A stretch of 64,000 nucleotides of DNA from JBMOMT01 sp049324835 (GTDB taxonomy: Bacteria > Chloroflexota > Anaerolineae > CAYNKW01). Below are positions 8,111 through 16,099 of the stretch, piece by piece. Location of the stretch: the NCBI GenBank assembly GCA_049324835.1, contig JBMOMT010000023.1, forward strand, positions 51,689-115,688, given 5' to 3'. The position numbers and the translations under genes were made by a program. A model generated the notes under the pieces. It was not told the origin of the DNA, did not search any database, and saw only the letters and a program-made list of their open reading frames with translations. The first letter of the stretch is position 1. Each line of letters opens with the position of its first letter.

Positions 8111-9142
8111 CTAATAAAACGTCTGCGCCAGCTTGTAGAGCTGGGGATCGACCGTCTTGAGTTGCGAGCGGACCACGGCCAGGGGCACGGCATCGATCTG
8201 GTTGCAGCGCAGGGCAGCCATGTTGCCAAACCTGCCCTCCCGGATGAGATCGACGGCAAACGCCCCCAGCCGCGTCGCCAGCACCCGGTCGAACACCGTC
8301 GGCGTGCCGCCGCGTTGTAAATGGCCCAGCAGCACACTGCGCGTCTCGAAACCGGTGCGTTTTTCAACTTCCCGGGCAACAGTCTCACCCAAGCCGCGCC
8401 GGTCGAGCCGGACGTGGCCGAACTCGTCTTTGTCACCCAGCTCATCCTCCGAATACGAGATCTCTTTGATCTGCGCTCCCTCCGAGATGACGATGATGCT
8501 GAACTGTTTGCCGCGCCGCCAGCGGTTCTGGACGTGCTCACACAGATCTTCGATGCTCGACTCGATCTCTGGGATCATGATGTAATCGGCACCGCCGGCC
8601 ATGCCGCCCACCACGGCGATCCAGCCCGCGTGCCGCCCCATCACCTCCACCACTATCGAGCGATGATGCGAAAAGGCCGTGGTGTGCAGCCGGTCCAGCG
8701 CGTCGGCCACGAGCGTGACCGCCGTATCAAAGCCGATGGTGTAATCGGTGCCGGGCACGTCGTTGTCGATGGTTTTGGGCACACCCACCACCGGAGCGCC
8801 CAGCTCACACAATTGGGCCGCCACCCCCAGCGTATCCTCGCCGCCGATGGCCACCACTCCCTCCAGGCCAAAGGCCTGGATATTATCCAGACAGCTCCGC
8901 ACCAGGGCTTTATCTTTGAAGGGATTGGTGCGCGACGAGCCCAGAATGGTGCCGCCGACGTGCAAAATGCCAGAGACCTGATTAGAAGTGAGCGGTACGA
9001 TATTGCCTTCGATCAAGCCTTCCCAGCCGTTTTTGATGGCTCGCACTTCCCATTTATAATGGAACGCCTGACGAGCCACGGCGCGTATGGCTGCATTGAG
9101 ACCCGGCACGTCCCCGCCGCCGGTCAAAACTCCGATTCTCAT
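8111..9142 (-). CDS. pfp: phosphofructokinase, probably pyrophosphate-dependent
   Basis: A 343-residue PFK paralogue. The loop corresponding to GGDGS in E. coli reads GGEDT (residues 100-104), placing Asp103 where ATP enzymes have Gly. The next motif is PKTIDNDVPGTD, with the lysine found in PPi-dependent enzymes. Both features are known markers of PPi-PFK, as in the actinobacterial group III enzymes, so reversible PPi-linked activity is likely; this remains an inference. The ATG at 9142 has GAGGGAA upstream. It is the first PFK gene of a minus-strand pair and probably shares a transcript with pfkA. Confidence 0.85.
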   Translation of the reverse strand: MRIGVLTGGGDVPGLNAAIRAVARQAFHYKWEVRAIKNGWEGLIEGNIVPLTSNQVSGILHVGGTILGSSRTNPFKDKALVRSCLDNIQAFGLEGVVAIGGEDTLGVAAQLCELGAPVVGVPKTIDNDVPGTDYTIGFDTAVTLVADALDRLHTTAFSHHRSIVVEVMGRHAGWIAVVGGMAGGADYIMIPEIESSIEDLCEHVQNRWRRGKQFSIIVISEGAQIKEISYSEDELGDKDEFGHVRLDRRGLGETVAREVEKRTGFETRSVLLGHLQRGGTPTVFDRVLATRLGAFAVDLIREGRFGNMAALRCNQIDAVPLAVVRSQLKTVDPQLYKLAQTFY

Positions 9143-9169
9143 GGTTCCCTCCTGAATTCTCGCCCAGAT

Positions 9170-9967
9170 TCATTCTCGACGCCGCAAGACCAGTTGCCAG
9201 CCAGCCGGCCCCGACGTGCAACCCTCGGTAGAGATTTCGCCCACGCGCGCGCCCCAGATCACAACCTCGTAAACAACACCCGGCGACATGAAAAAATCGG
9301 CATAACCGGGGTCGATTTCAGGTTTCAGACCGGTGAAAAAACGATCTGCACCGCCCTCCCAGCTCACCTGCGCTTCGATATTGGGCAAACCCTGCCCGGC
9401 GGCATCCTGCACATAGATCTGGATGTAGCCCTGGCTATCGAGCTCGTCGCACAGGCGGCGCTGCTCGATCAGCTCGTAAGGTGGACGAACGTCCGGCGTG
9501 GCGGTAGGCTGCGGCGTGGGTGTGGCGGTGGGTGTGGCGGTGGGCGTGGCGGTGGGCGGCGTGGTGGGCAACGCGGTGGGTGTGACAGTCGGCGTGTGGG
9601 TTGGCAGGTAGGCGATGGCCGCCTCGCTCGATGCGCCCAGTTGAAAAGCCAGCAGAGCCAACGCCTTCGAGACCCGCTCGTCGCCGTTGGATCGGTACAA
9701 CCGATCGGCCAGAGCCGCCACCGCCGCCGGCCGCCCCGACTCTCCCAGAGCGGCCAGCCGCGCCCGCGCCTGAGCCAGATCGGCGTTTACGCTAAAAGAG
9801 AGCGCCACCAGCACCAGCTGATCCTGCTGCAAGTCGGCCCGCAGATCGGCAGGGGCGCTATCGTAATACTGCACCGGCTCGATCATCCAGGCATAAATCA
9901 GGCCCAGCGCCACACCCACGAGCAGCGCCAACAGCGGCCCGATCCAGAAAAGCCTTCGCCCGCGCAC
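9170..9967 (-). CDS. membrane-anchored protein with PT-rich linker, unknown function
   Basis: A 265-residue protein. Residues 8-28 form one hydrophobic segment (FWIGPLLALLVGVALGLIYAW), leaving the rest probably outside the cell. Next comes a helical region with ARARLAALGES, then a Pro/Thr linker of PTATPT repeats (about residues 122-150), and a C-terminal beta-rich domain of about 100 residues with two cysteines. Its N-terminal 100 residues match those of the adjacent upstream gene, so the two are tandem paralogues. The linker DNA is a GGTGTGGCGGTGGGC-type tandem repeat. I do not recognise a catalytic motif. Confidence 0.75.
   Translation of the reverse strand: MRGRRLFWIGPLLALLVGVALGLIYAWMIEPVQYYDSAPADLRADLQQDQLVLVALSFSVNADLAQARARLAALGESGRPAAVAALADRLYRSNGDERVSKALALLAFQLGASSEAAIAYLPTHTPTVTPTALPTTPPTATPTATPTATPTPQPTATPDVRPPYELIEQRRLCDELDSQGYIQIYVQDAAGQGLPNIEAQVSWEGGADRFFTGLKPEIDPGYADFFMSPGVVYEVVIWGARVGEISTEGCTSGPAGWQLVLRRRE
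9494..9600 (-). repeat. tandem repeat DNA encoding the PT-rich linker
   Basis: Short repeats based on GGTGTGGCGGTGGGCGTGGC, read on the minus strand as Pro-Thr-Ala codons. It is a probable site of copy-number change. Confidence 0.6.
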
Positions 9968-9984
9968 AGCACTCGCCCCCTGTT

Positions 9985-10371
9985 CTACGGCGCGGCAGGT
10001 AATGGATTCAGGTACGGCCCCAACGCTGCGTCGGAGGCACCCAGGGCCGCTGCCAGTTGCGCCAGACGCCTCACCTGAGCCTCAGGGCCTCCCACAGCCA
10101 GGGCGGCTTCAACGCGGGCCAAAACGAGCTGGATCAGATCGGGCGCACCCAGGCGATTCAGACGCAGGCGCGCCGCCTCGAGGTCGCCATCGAGGGCAAA
10201 GGCATCACCGACCATCACCACATAATCTGCCTGATAGCCCGCACTCAGGTCTGTCAGCACGGCATCGGTATATTCCACCGGCCACCAGAGCCAGCCCACC
10301 GCCAGGCCCAGAGTGATGCCCAACATCAGGCCCAGCAGCGTGAGAAACACGGCAATCGAGACCCGGTTCAT
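9985..10371 (-). CDS. membrane-anchored paralogue of the downstream gene
   Basis: A 128-residue protein from the ATG at 10371; an in-frame ATG at 10383 would add four residues, and neither start has a clearly better ribosome-binding site. One N-terminal membrane segment (AVFLTLLGLMLGITLGLAVGW) is followed by a helical domain with WPVEYTDAVLTDL, AARLRLNRLGAPD and repeated Ala/Leu. The same pattern, including (W/E)PV(E/Q)Y and the ARxRLxxLG motif, occurs in the gene at 9170-9967. It lacks the PT linker and the C-terminal domain. Function unknown; probably in an operon with its paralogue (17 nt apart). Confidence 0.72.
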   Translation of the reverse strand: MNRVSIAVFLTLLGLMLGITLGLAVGWLWWPVEYTDAVLTDLSAGYQADYVVMVGDAFALDGDLEAARLRLNRLGAPDLIQLVLARVEAALAVGGPEAQVRRLAQLAAALGASDAALGPYLNPLPAAP

Positions 10372-10537
10372 GACTCCATCCATACGCCACTCAAAACAAG
10401 AGGGCCACTCCTCTTTTCAGAGGCCAGCCCCGCCACAATACCTGCCTCTTTCCACGCCGTCTCTAGCCATTCCGGGAAAAAGCTGGTATAATAGGCGAGC
10501 AGGCCACGCCATGTGCCCTGCCCGATGTTTTCAGCCA

Positions 10538-10621
10538 TGCCGGAGGTGGGAGTCGAACCCACAAGAGGTCACCCTCACGCGAGTTTGAGTCGCGCGCGTC
10601 TGCCCATTTCGCCACTCCGGC
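10538..10621 (-). tRNA. tRNA-Leu (CAA anticodon)
   Basis: It folds with a 7-bp acceptor stem (GCCGGAG/CTCCGGC), an anticodon stem CGCGA/TCGCG with loop CTCAAAC (anticodon CAA), a class II long variable arm with stem GAGG/CCTC, and a T stem GTGGG/CCCAC. Discriminator base A. CCA is not encoded. The gene is 84 nt, as expected for a tRNA with a long variable arm. Confidence 0.93.
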
Positions 10622-10630
10622 GCGGCAAAT

Positions 10631-10659
10631 AGTATAGAACAGAAACAGCGTTTAGTCAA
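10631..10659 (-). promoter_or_regulatory. promoter of tRNA-Leu
   Basis: Read on the minus strand: TTGACT (10659-10654), 17-bp spacer, TATACT (10636-10631), about 10 bp before the tRNA 5' end. Confidence 0.7.
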
Positions 10660-10689
10660 ATCGTCGTCTCTTGCTCACCTGCCCAACCG

Positions 10690-11313
10690 ATGGATGTGGC
10701 GTGTATGGACTGCATTTTTGACGAACAGGCACTCATCGCTGCCGCTCGGAGCGGCGATCTGGATGCCTTTAACCAACTCGTCGTTCACTATCAAAAGCTG
10801 GCCTATCACGTGGCCTATCGTATCCTGAACGACGCCGACGCCTCGGCAGATGCCACGCAGGATGCCTTTCTGCGGGCCTATCGCTCCCTGGGCCAGTATC
10901 GCGGCGGCTCTTTTAAAGCCTGGTTGCTGCGCATCGTCACCAACCTGTGTTACGATCAGCTCCGCGCCAGGCAACGCCAGCCCACCGCCTCGCTGGAAGC
11001 GCTCTTGGTCACCGATCCGGCCCCTGGACCCTCTTTTGTCGACCAGGCCGAGTCGCCAGAAACTCATGCCGAGCGTCAGGAGCTGAGTCGCCTGATCCAG
11101 GCGGGCATCGATTCCCTGCCGCCGGATCAACGCATCGCGCTGACCCTGTGCGACGTGGCCGGCATGAATTACCAGGAGATCGCCGAGGCCACACGCAGCT
11201 CCCTGGGCACGGTCAAGTCTCGCATCAACCGGGCGCGGGGCAAATTGCGCAATTTTTTGCTGGCCCAACAGGAACTTTTACCGGTTCAGTATCGTCTAAG
11301 TGGCAACGGGTGA
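10690..11313 (+). CDS. ECF-family RNA polymerase sigma factor
   Basis: A 207-residue sigma factor with only regions 2 and 4, typical of RpoE/SigW-like ECF factors. Region 2 includes DADASADATQDAFLRAYRSL and AWLLRIVTNLCYDQLR. Region 4 includes LPPDQRIALTLCDVAGMNYQEIAEA followed by the helix SSLGTVKSRINRARGKLR. The start may be at 10690 or at the internal ATG at 10705; neither has a strong Shine-Dalgarno. The next gene encodes its probable anti-sigma factor, so it is likely held at the membrane until an envelope signal arrives. Confidence 0.92.
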   Translation: MDVACMDCIFDEQALIAAARSGDLDAFNQLVVHYQKLAYHVAYRILNDADASADATQDAFLRAYRSLGQYRGGSFKAWLLRIVTNLCYDQLRARQRQPTASLEALLVTDPAPGPSFVDQAESPETHAERQELSRLIQAGIDSLPPDQRIALTLCDVAGMNYQEIAEATRSSLGTVKSRINRARGKLRNFLLAQQELLPVQYRLSGNG

Positions 11314-11355
11314 GCGGACTCGGTCCGCACACACAGTATACCTGGCATAGAAACG

Positions 11356-12294
11356 ATGATCATGTTGGATATGATTCGCCGCCTGACCCAATCTGAACAC
11401 CAGCGCATCGAGGCCGCGCTTTCGGCCTACGTGGATGGTGAGCTCCCGGCCCGCCAGGCGCGGGCCATCGAGGCCCACCTGGCCGGCTGCGATGCCTGCC
11501 TCCAAGAGGTGCGCCGCCTGCGCTATGCCAAGAACCTGCTGGCCCAATCGCCCATGCCCGCCCTGCCGCGCAGCTTTGTGCTGCGCCGCGCCGATGTGGA
11601 ACAACCGGTCGCCGCCGCGCGGCGCACTCGTTTGCAGCCCGGCGCGGCCTATGCCTACCTGCGCGGCGCCACCGCGGTGGTGACCCTGGCTTTTGCCCTG
11701 CTCATTGCCGGCGACCTGACGGGGCGTCTGGGCTTGGGAAGCCGCCAGGTGTCCCTGGCGCCGGCGCCAGCCGCCTACAACACCCAAGAGACCGCACTCC
11801 CACAGGCTATCGTCTCCACCGAGGTGGTCGAAGAGATGGTGGTCATGGAAAGCGCACCGCCGGTGACAGTGGAAGCGGAAAAAGAGGTAGAAGAGGCAGC
11901 CGCGCCACCACCCTCGGCCAGCCCACTGCCGAGCGACGAACCGCTACCCACAGAACTGCCGTCTCGGGCCAAAGAGGCTGAAGATACGCAGTCACTGCGT
12001 GTACAGGGAGCAACAACCACCGAGGTCACTTTGGCAGTCGATGCCGCGCCGACCCCAGAACCCACACCTGCGCCGTCGATGCCGCTTTCCACGGATACAC
12101 CTGCCCCCAGACCCACACCGCGCCCCACGGTCGCGCCCACGCCATCGCCACAGCCAACGGAGGCTCAGGCCGATCTCACCCAAAAGGCAGGCCATCGTAC
12201 ACTCGCGCCCGTGCGCCTGATCGAAATCGGGTTGGGCGGCCTGGCCCTGATTCTACTGATCGTCACGCTGATCCTCCGTCGCCAGCAGTTGTAA
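11356..12294 (+). CDS. zinc-finger anti-sigma factor with PT-rich region
   Basis: A 312-residue membrane protein. The N-terminal 60 residues contain the anti-sigma zinc-binding pattern HLAGCDAC after YVDGELPARQARAIEAH, as in putative zinc-finger (zf-HC2) anti-sigma factors. A hydrophobic segment follows near residues 105-128 (AVVTLAFALLIAGDLTG). Then comes a long Glu/Pro/Thr-rich region with PTPEPTPAP-like stretches, and a second hydrophobic segment at the C-terminus (IGLGGLALILLIVTLIL). The two segments suggest that the PT region is extracytoplasmic with both ends inside. It lies 42 nt after the sigma gene, and the pair should act as a regulator/sensor unit. Confidence 0.85.
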   Translation: MIMLDMIRRLTQSEHQRIEAALSAYVDGELPARQARAIEAHLAGCDACLQEVRRLRYAKNLLAQSPMPALPRSFVLRRADVEQPVAAARRTRLQPGAAYAYLRGATAVVTLAFALLIAGDLTGRLGLGSRQVSLAPAPAAYNTQETALPQAIVSTEVVEEMVVMESAPPVTVEAEKEVEEAAAPPPSASPLPSDEPLPTELPSRAKEAEDTQSLRVQGATTTEVTLAVDAAPTPEPTPAPSMPLSTDTPAPRPTPRPTVAPTPSPQPTEAQADLTQKAGHRTLAPVRLIEIGLGGLALILLIVTLILRRQQL

Positions 12295-12349
12295 AACTCG
12301 CCAGCCATCGGGCTTTTTCACCGGGGTGCGCCCAAACGGGCCATCCCGG

Positions 12350-12378
12350 TTGACTTTTTGGGCACAAGTCGGTACAAT
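12350..12378 (+). promoter_or_regulatory. promoter of the receiver-roadblock gene
   Basis: TTGACT (12350-12355), 17-bp spacer, TACAAT (12373-12378), 57 bp before the GTG start of the next gene. Confidence 0.65.
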
Positions 12379-12435
12379 TAGGCCCGATGAGGCGAAAGCT
12401 CTCGACGAGATCATGGCAGGGGGAGGGAACCGGCT

Positions 12436-13269
12436 GTGGCCGAGCGGAAAATCCTGATCGTAGATAGCAGCGAGGCCTTTGCCACCATGCTACAACAAGG
12501 GTTAGAGTCTTGCGGCCCCTACCGCGCCGTCGTCGCCCAGAGCGGCACCCAGGCCCTCGACATGCTGGCGCAGAACCAAATCGACCTGGCCATCGTCGAC
12601 ATGGGCCTGGAAGACATGGATGGACCGACGCTGGTGCAATCGCTGCGCCAAAACCGGCCCGACCTGTGCGTCATTCTGATCCCGCTCTTTGGCCAGCAAC
12701 TCGAAGACCCGGATCTCCTGAACGAGATCCAGGGCGTTTTACCCAAGCCTTTTTTCATCGGCGACCTGCCGCAGATCATCCAGAAGGCATTGGGCCAACC
12801 CGCCGAGACAGAAGCGATCCCGGAAGCCCCTGCGCCGGCGCCGGAACGGCCCCGTGTGCAGCCATCTCCCCTGCCCCGCGCTCCAGCGCCAACAGTTTTC
12901 ACGGCCAACAACCTGGAAGGTGTGCTGCAAAAGCTGTTCGAGGAAATTCGCGCCGAGGCAGTGCTGTTTATCCGGGGAGCAGAGCTGATCGCCCATGCCG
13001 GCAACGTCACCCGCGAGCGCGCCCAGGAATTGGCCGTCCTGGCCGAGCATAGCCTGAACGCCGCCCACCGCATCGCTGCTTTTTTGGGCGAACCAGCCGA
13101 ACGTTTCGAACAGTGCACCTACGAAGGCAGCGAGTACAGCGTCTACTCGACCGACGTCACACCACAGGCGATGCTCTCCGTGGCCATCAGCGCGCGGGCG
13201 CCGGTGGGCATGGTGCGTTACAACCTCCGCCGGGCAGCGCAGGCGCTGTCCGATGTCTGGCGAGGTTAA
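12436..13269 (+). CDS. response regulator receiver domain fused to a roadblock/LC7-like domain
   Basis: A 277-residue soluble protein from a GTG start at 12436, with GGGAGGG upstream. Residues 4-120 form a CheY-like receiver: Asp10 in the acidic pocket, phosphoacceptor Asp55 in IVDMGLEDMDG, and Lys in VLPKPF. A Pro/Ala linker (about 125-155) leads to a C-terminal domain of about 110 residues resembling roadblock/LC7 proteins (LEGVLQKLFEEIRAEAVLFIRGAELIAHAG and a buried beta-strand pattern). There is no DNA-binding domain. Roadblock domains often partner with small Ras-like GTPases, but none lies next to it. The C-terminal assignment is by fold pattern and is less sure than the receiver. Confidence 0.78.
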   Translation: MAERKILIVDSSEAFATMLQQGLESCGPYRAVVAQSGTQALDMLAQNQIDLAIVDMGLEDMDGPTLVQSLRQNRPDLCVILIPLFGQQLEDPDLLNEIQGVLPKPFFIGDLPQIIQKALGQPAETEAIPEAPAPAPERPRVQPSPLPRAPAPTVFTANNLEGVLQKLFEEIRAEAVLFIRGAELIAHAGNVTRERAQELAVLAEHSLNAAHRIAAFLGEPAERFEQCTYEGSEYSVYSTDVTPQAMLSVAISARAPVGMVRYNLRRAAQALSDVWRG

Positions 13270-13293
13270 CCTCCCTGTAACTCACGACGGACA

Positions 13294-13314
13294 GGCCGGA
13301 GATTCTCTCCGGCC
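13294..13314 (+). terminator. GC hairpin between receiver gene and polA
   Basis: GGCCGGAGA, TTC, TCTCCGGCC: a perfect 9-bp stem. It is followed by CATCTGTTTGTG rather than a clean T run, so termination is only possible. Confidence 0.4.
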
Positions 13315-13345
13315 CATCTGTTTGTGCCCCTGAAAGGAAAGTCTC

Positions 13346-16099
13346 ATGGCCGATGGCAAACTGGTGTTGATCGACGGCCACGCTCTGGCCTTCCGCGCCT
13401 TTTACGCCCTGCCCGTCGACATGGCCACCTCTCGCGGTGAACTGACCAACGCCGTGTTCGGCTTTTTCTCCATGCTGCTCAACGTCATGCGCGACCAAAA
13501 ACCCGATTATCTGATCGTGGCTTTCGATACCGGCCGCACCTTTCGTCACGAGGAATATGCCGAGTACAAGGCCCATCGCGCCCGCATGCCCCAGGAACTG
13601 ACCGACCAGATGGCGCGCATCCGCCAGATCGTCGAGGCCATGAATATCCCCATCCTCGAAGCAGAAGGCTTTGAGGCCGACGACGTGCTGGGAACACTGG
13701 CGTTACAGGCGTCTCTGGCGGGCCTCAGCACCTGCATCGTCACCGGCGATTCAGACCTGCTGCAACTCGTCGAGCCGCAGGTGCAGGTGATGCTCACCGG
13801 CCATCGCCTCTCTGATGCCAGAACCTACGATCAACAGGCCGTCCGGGAGCGTTACGGGCTGGAACCCCGGCAGTTGATCGACCTCAAGGCGCTCATCGGT
13901 GATGCTTCAGACAACATCCCCGGCGTGCGCGGCGTGGGAGAAAAAACCGCCACACCGCTGCTGCAACAGTACGGCTCGGTCGAAGAGGTCTATGCCCACC
14001 TGGAGGCCATCACCGCCAAACGGGCCAGAACCGCCCTGCAAGAGGGCCAGCAGAGCGCGCTGTTGAGCAAACGTCTGGTGACCATCCGCACCGATGCGCC
14101 GGTGAACCTGGACACCGCAGCCGCCCGCCGGGGCGATTTCGATCACCAGGCGGTGATCGCCCTGTTCCAGGAGCTCGAGTTTCGTAGCCTGATCTCGCGC
14201 CTGCCCGGCGCCGCGCCGGCGGCCCCACCGGGGCAGCTCTCACTCTTTGACGAGCCGGTCGTCGAGACTGCGCCGGCGGCGGGTGATTGTCACATCGTGG
14301 ATACACCGCCCAAGCTGGAGGCGCTGATACAGGCGCTGACTGCCGCCGAGGCCATCGCATTCGACACCGAGACCACCGGCACCGATCCACTGCGCGTCGA
14401 ACTGGTGGGCCTGGCGTTGGCCGTCTCACCTGAGGCCGGTTATTACCTGCCGCTGGGGCACCGCACCCCAGAAAAACAGCTCGCCTGGGAGGAAGTGCGA
14501 GAGCAGCTCAAACCCATCCTGGAAAACCCGGCAACGCCCAAATATGCTCACAACGCCAGCTACGACGTGCAGGTGCTGGCGCAGCACGGCCTGGAGGTGC
14601 AGAATGTGGCCTTTGACACCATGCTCGCCGAGTGGGTGCTCGATCCGGCCGGCCATAGCCTGGGCCTCAAAGAGATGGCGCTGAACCGGCTGGGCCTCGA
14701 AATGACGCCCATCACCGCGCTCATCGGCTCTGGTAAAACGCAAAAGAGCATGGCGCTGGTCCCGGTGAGCCAGGCTGGCCCCTACGCCGCCGCCGACGCC
14801 TACGCCACCTACGGGCTGGTCGCGCCGCTCCAGGCCGAGCTGCATCAACGGCAGTTGTGGGCGCTGTTTCGAGACGTGGAAATGCCGCTGCTGCCGGTGC
14901 TGATCGCTATGGAACGGGCGGGGGTCAAACTGGACGTGGGCTATTTGCAACAGATGTCGGCGCAGCTTGGCCGGCGGCTGGACGAGTTGGCAGAAGCCAT
15001 CTATGGCCAGGTGGGCTATTCGTTCAACATCGGCTCCACGCAACAGTTGAGCGACGCCCTCTTTGTCAGACTGGGCCTGCCCACGCAGGGCATCCGCAAG
15101 AACAAATCGGGGCACTATTCCACCGCCGCCGACGTGCTGGAACGGCTGCGCGGCCAGCACGCCGTGATGGACCTGCTCCTGGAGCAGCGTGAGCTGGCCA
15201 AGTTACAATCGACCTACGTGGACGCCCTGCCGCAACTGGTCAACCCCGATACCGGCCGACTGCACACCTCTTTCCGGCAGACCGGCACCGTCACCGGGCG
15301 CATCAGCTCCAGCAACCCCAATCTACAAAACATCCCCATCCGCACCGAGCAGGGCCGCCAGGTGCGGCGGGCGTTCGTGGCCCAGGAGGGCTGGCTGCTG
15401 CTGGCCGCCGATTATTCCCAGGTAGAGTTGCGCGTGCTGGCCCACATCTCTCAGGACCCCGGTCTGCTGGCTGCTTTCCGCCAGGGTGAGGATATCCACC
15501 GCACCACGGCAGCGGCAGTTTACGGCGTGCCGGCCTCAGAGGTGACGTATGACATGCGCCGCGTGGCCAAAACGGCCAACTTTGCCATGGTCTATGGCTC
15601 CAGCGCCTACGGCCTGGCCCAGCAGACGGGCCTCTCGCCGGAGGATGCCGCCCGGTTCATGGAGACTTATTTCGCCCGCTTTCCAGGCGTGCCGGCGTTC
15701 ATCGAGCGCACCAAAAAGCAGGCCGCCCGCCAGGGCTACGTGGAGACGTTGCTCAAGCGCCGGCGCTATTTTCCAGAACTGGCGCACGGCAGCAGGGCCG
15801 GAGCCGGCCAGCAGCGCGCCGCCGAGCGGATGGCCATCAACGCCCCCATCCAGGGCAGCGCCGCCGACATCATCAAGATCGCCATGATCCGGCTGCATCA
15901 CGCCCTACGAGAGCGCAACCTGCGCAGCCGGATGATCCTCCAGGTGCACGACGAGCTGGTGCTGGAGGTGCCCCGGCAAGAGCTGGACGACGTGCATCCG
16001 CTGATGGTACACATCATGGAACACGCCTTCGACCTGGATGCGCCGCTCAAGGTCGATGCCGAGGTCGGAGCCAACTGGTTGGAGATGAAAGACGTTTGA
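13346..16099 (+). CDS. polA: DNA polymerase I
   Basis: A 917-residue three-domain repair and Okazaki-fragment polymerase. The N-terminal 5' nuclease has FEADDVLGTLA, VTGDSDLLQLV and GDASDNIPGVRGVGEKTA. The middle 3'-5' exonuclease domain keeps its catalytic acids: DTETTG (Exo I), HNASYD (Exo II) and YAAAD (Exo III). Proofreading is therefore probably active. The polymerase domain has motif A (AADYSQVELR), motif B (RRVAKTANFAMVYG) and motif C (QVHDELV, His868). The start follows GAAAGGAAAG. Its TGA stop overlaps the TTG start of the first membrane glycosyltransferase gene, so translation of that gene may be coupled to polA. Confidence 0.97.
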   Translation: MADGKLVLIDGHALAFRAFYALPVDMATSRGELTNAVFGFFSMLLNVMRDQKPDYLIVAFDTGRTFRHEEYAEYKAHRARMPQELTDQMARIRQIVEAMNIPILEAEGFEADDVLGTLALQASLAGLSTCIVTGDSDLLQLVEPQVQVMLTGHRLSDARTYDQQAVRERYGLEPRQLIDLKALIGDASDNIPGVRGVGEKTATPLLQQYGSVEEVYAHLEAITAKRARTALQEGQQSALLSKRLVTIRTDAPVNLDTAAARRGDFDHQAVIALFQELEFRSLISRLPGAAPAAPPGQLSLFDEPVVETAPAAGDCHIVDTPPKLEALIQALTAAEAIAFDTETTGTDPLRVELVGLALAVSPEAGYYLPLGHRTPEKQLAWEEVREQLKPILENPATPKYAHNASYDVQVLAQHGLEVQNVAFDTMLAEWVLDPAGHSLGLKEMALNRLGLEMTPITALIGSGKTQKSMALVPVSQAGPYAAADAYATYGLVAPLQAELHQRQLWALFRDVEMPLLPVLIAMERAGVKLDVGYLQQMSAQLGRRLDELAEAIYGQVGYSFNIGSTQQLSDALFVRLGLPTQGIRKNKSGHYSTAADVLERLRGQHAVMDLLLEQRELAKLQSTYVDALPQLVNPDTGRLHTSFRQTGTVTGRISSSNPNLQNIPIRTEQGRQVRRAFVAQEGWLLLAADYSQVELRVLAHISQDPGLLAAFRQGEDIHRTTAAAVYGVPASEVTYDMRRVAKTANFAMVYGSSAYGLAQQTGLSPEDAARFMETYFARFPGVPAFIERTKKQAARQGYVETLLKRRRYFPELAHGSRAGAGQQRAAERMAINAPIQGSAADIIKIAMIRLHHALRERNLRSRMILQVHDELVLEVPRQELDDVHPLMVHIMEHAFDLDAPLKVDAEVGANWLEMKDV

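Noticed and set aside
9494..9600. GGTGGGTGTGGC repeats as a regulatory or CRISPR-like repeat
   Set aside because: They are in frame and encode the Pro/Thr linker of a membrane-anchored protein.
8321..10078. A 585-codon open frame on the plus strand
   Set aside because: It is antisense to the PPi-type PFK gene and its neighbours, has no family motif, and its Gly/Arg-rich stretch is the reverse of the PT linker DNA.
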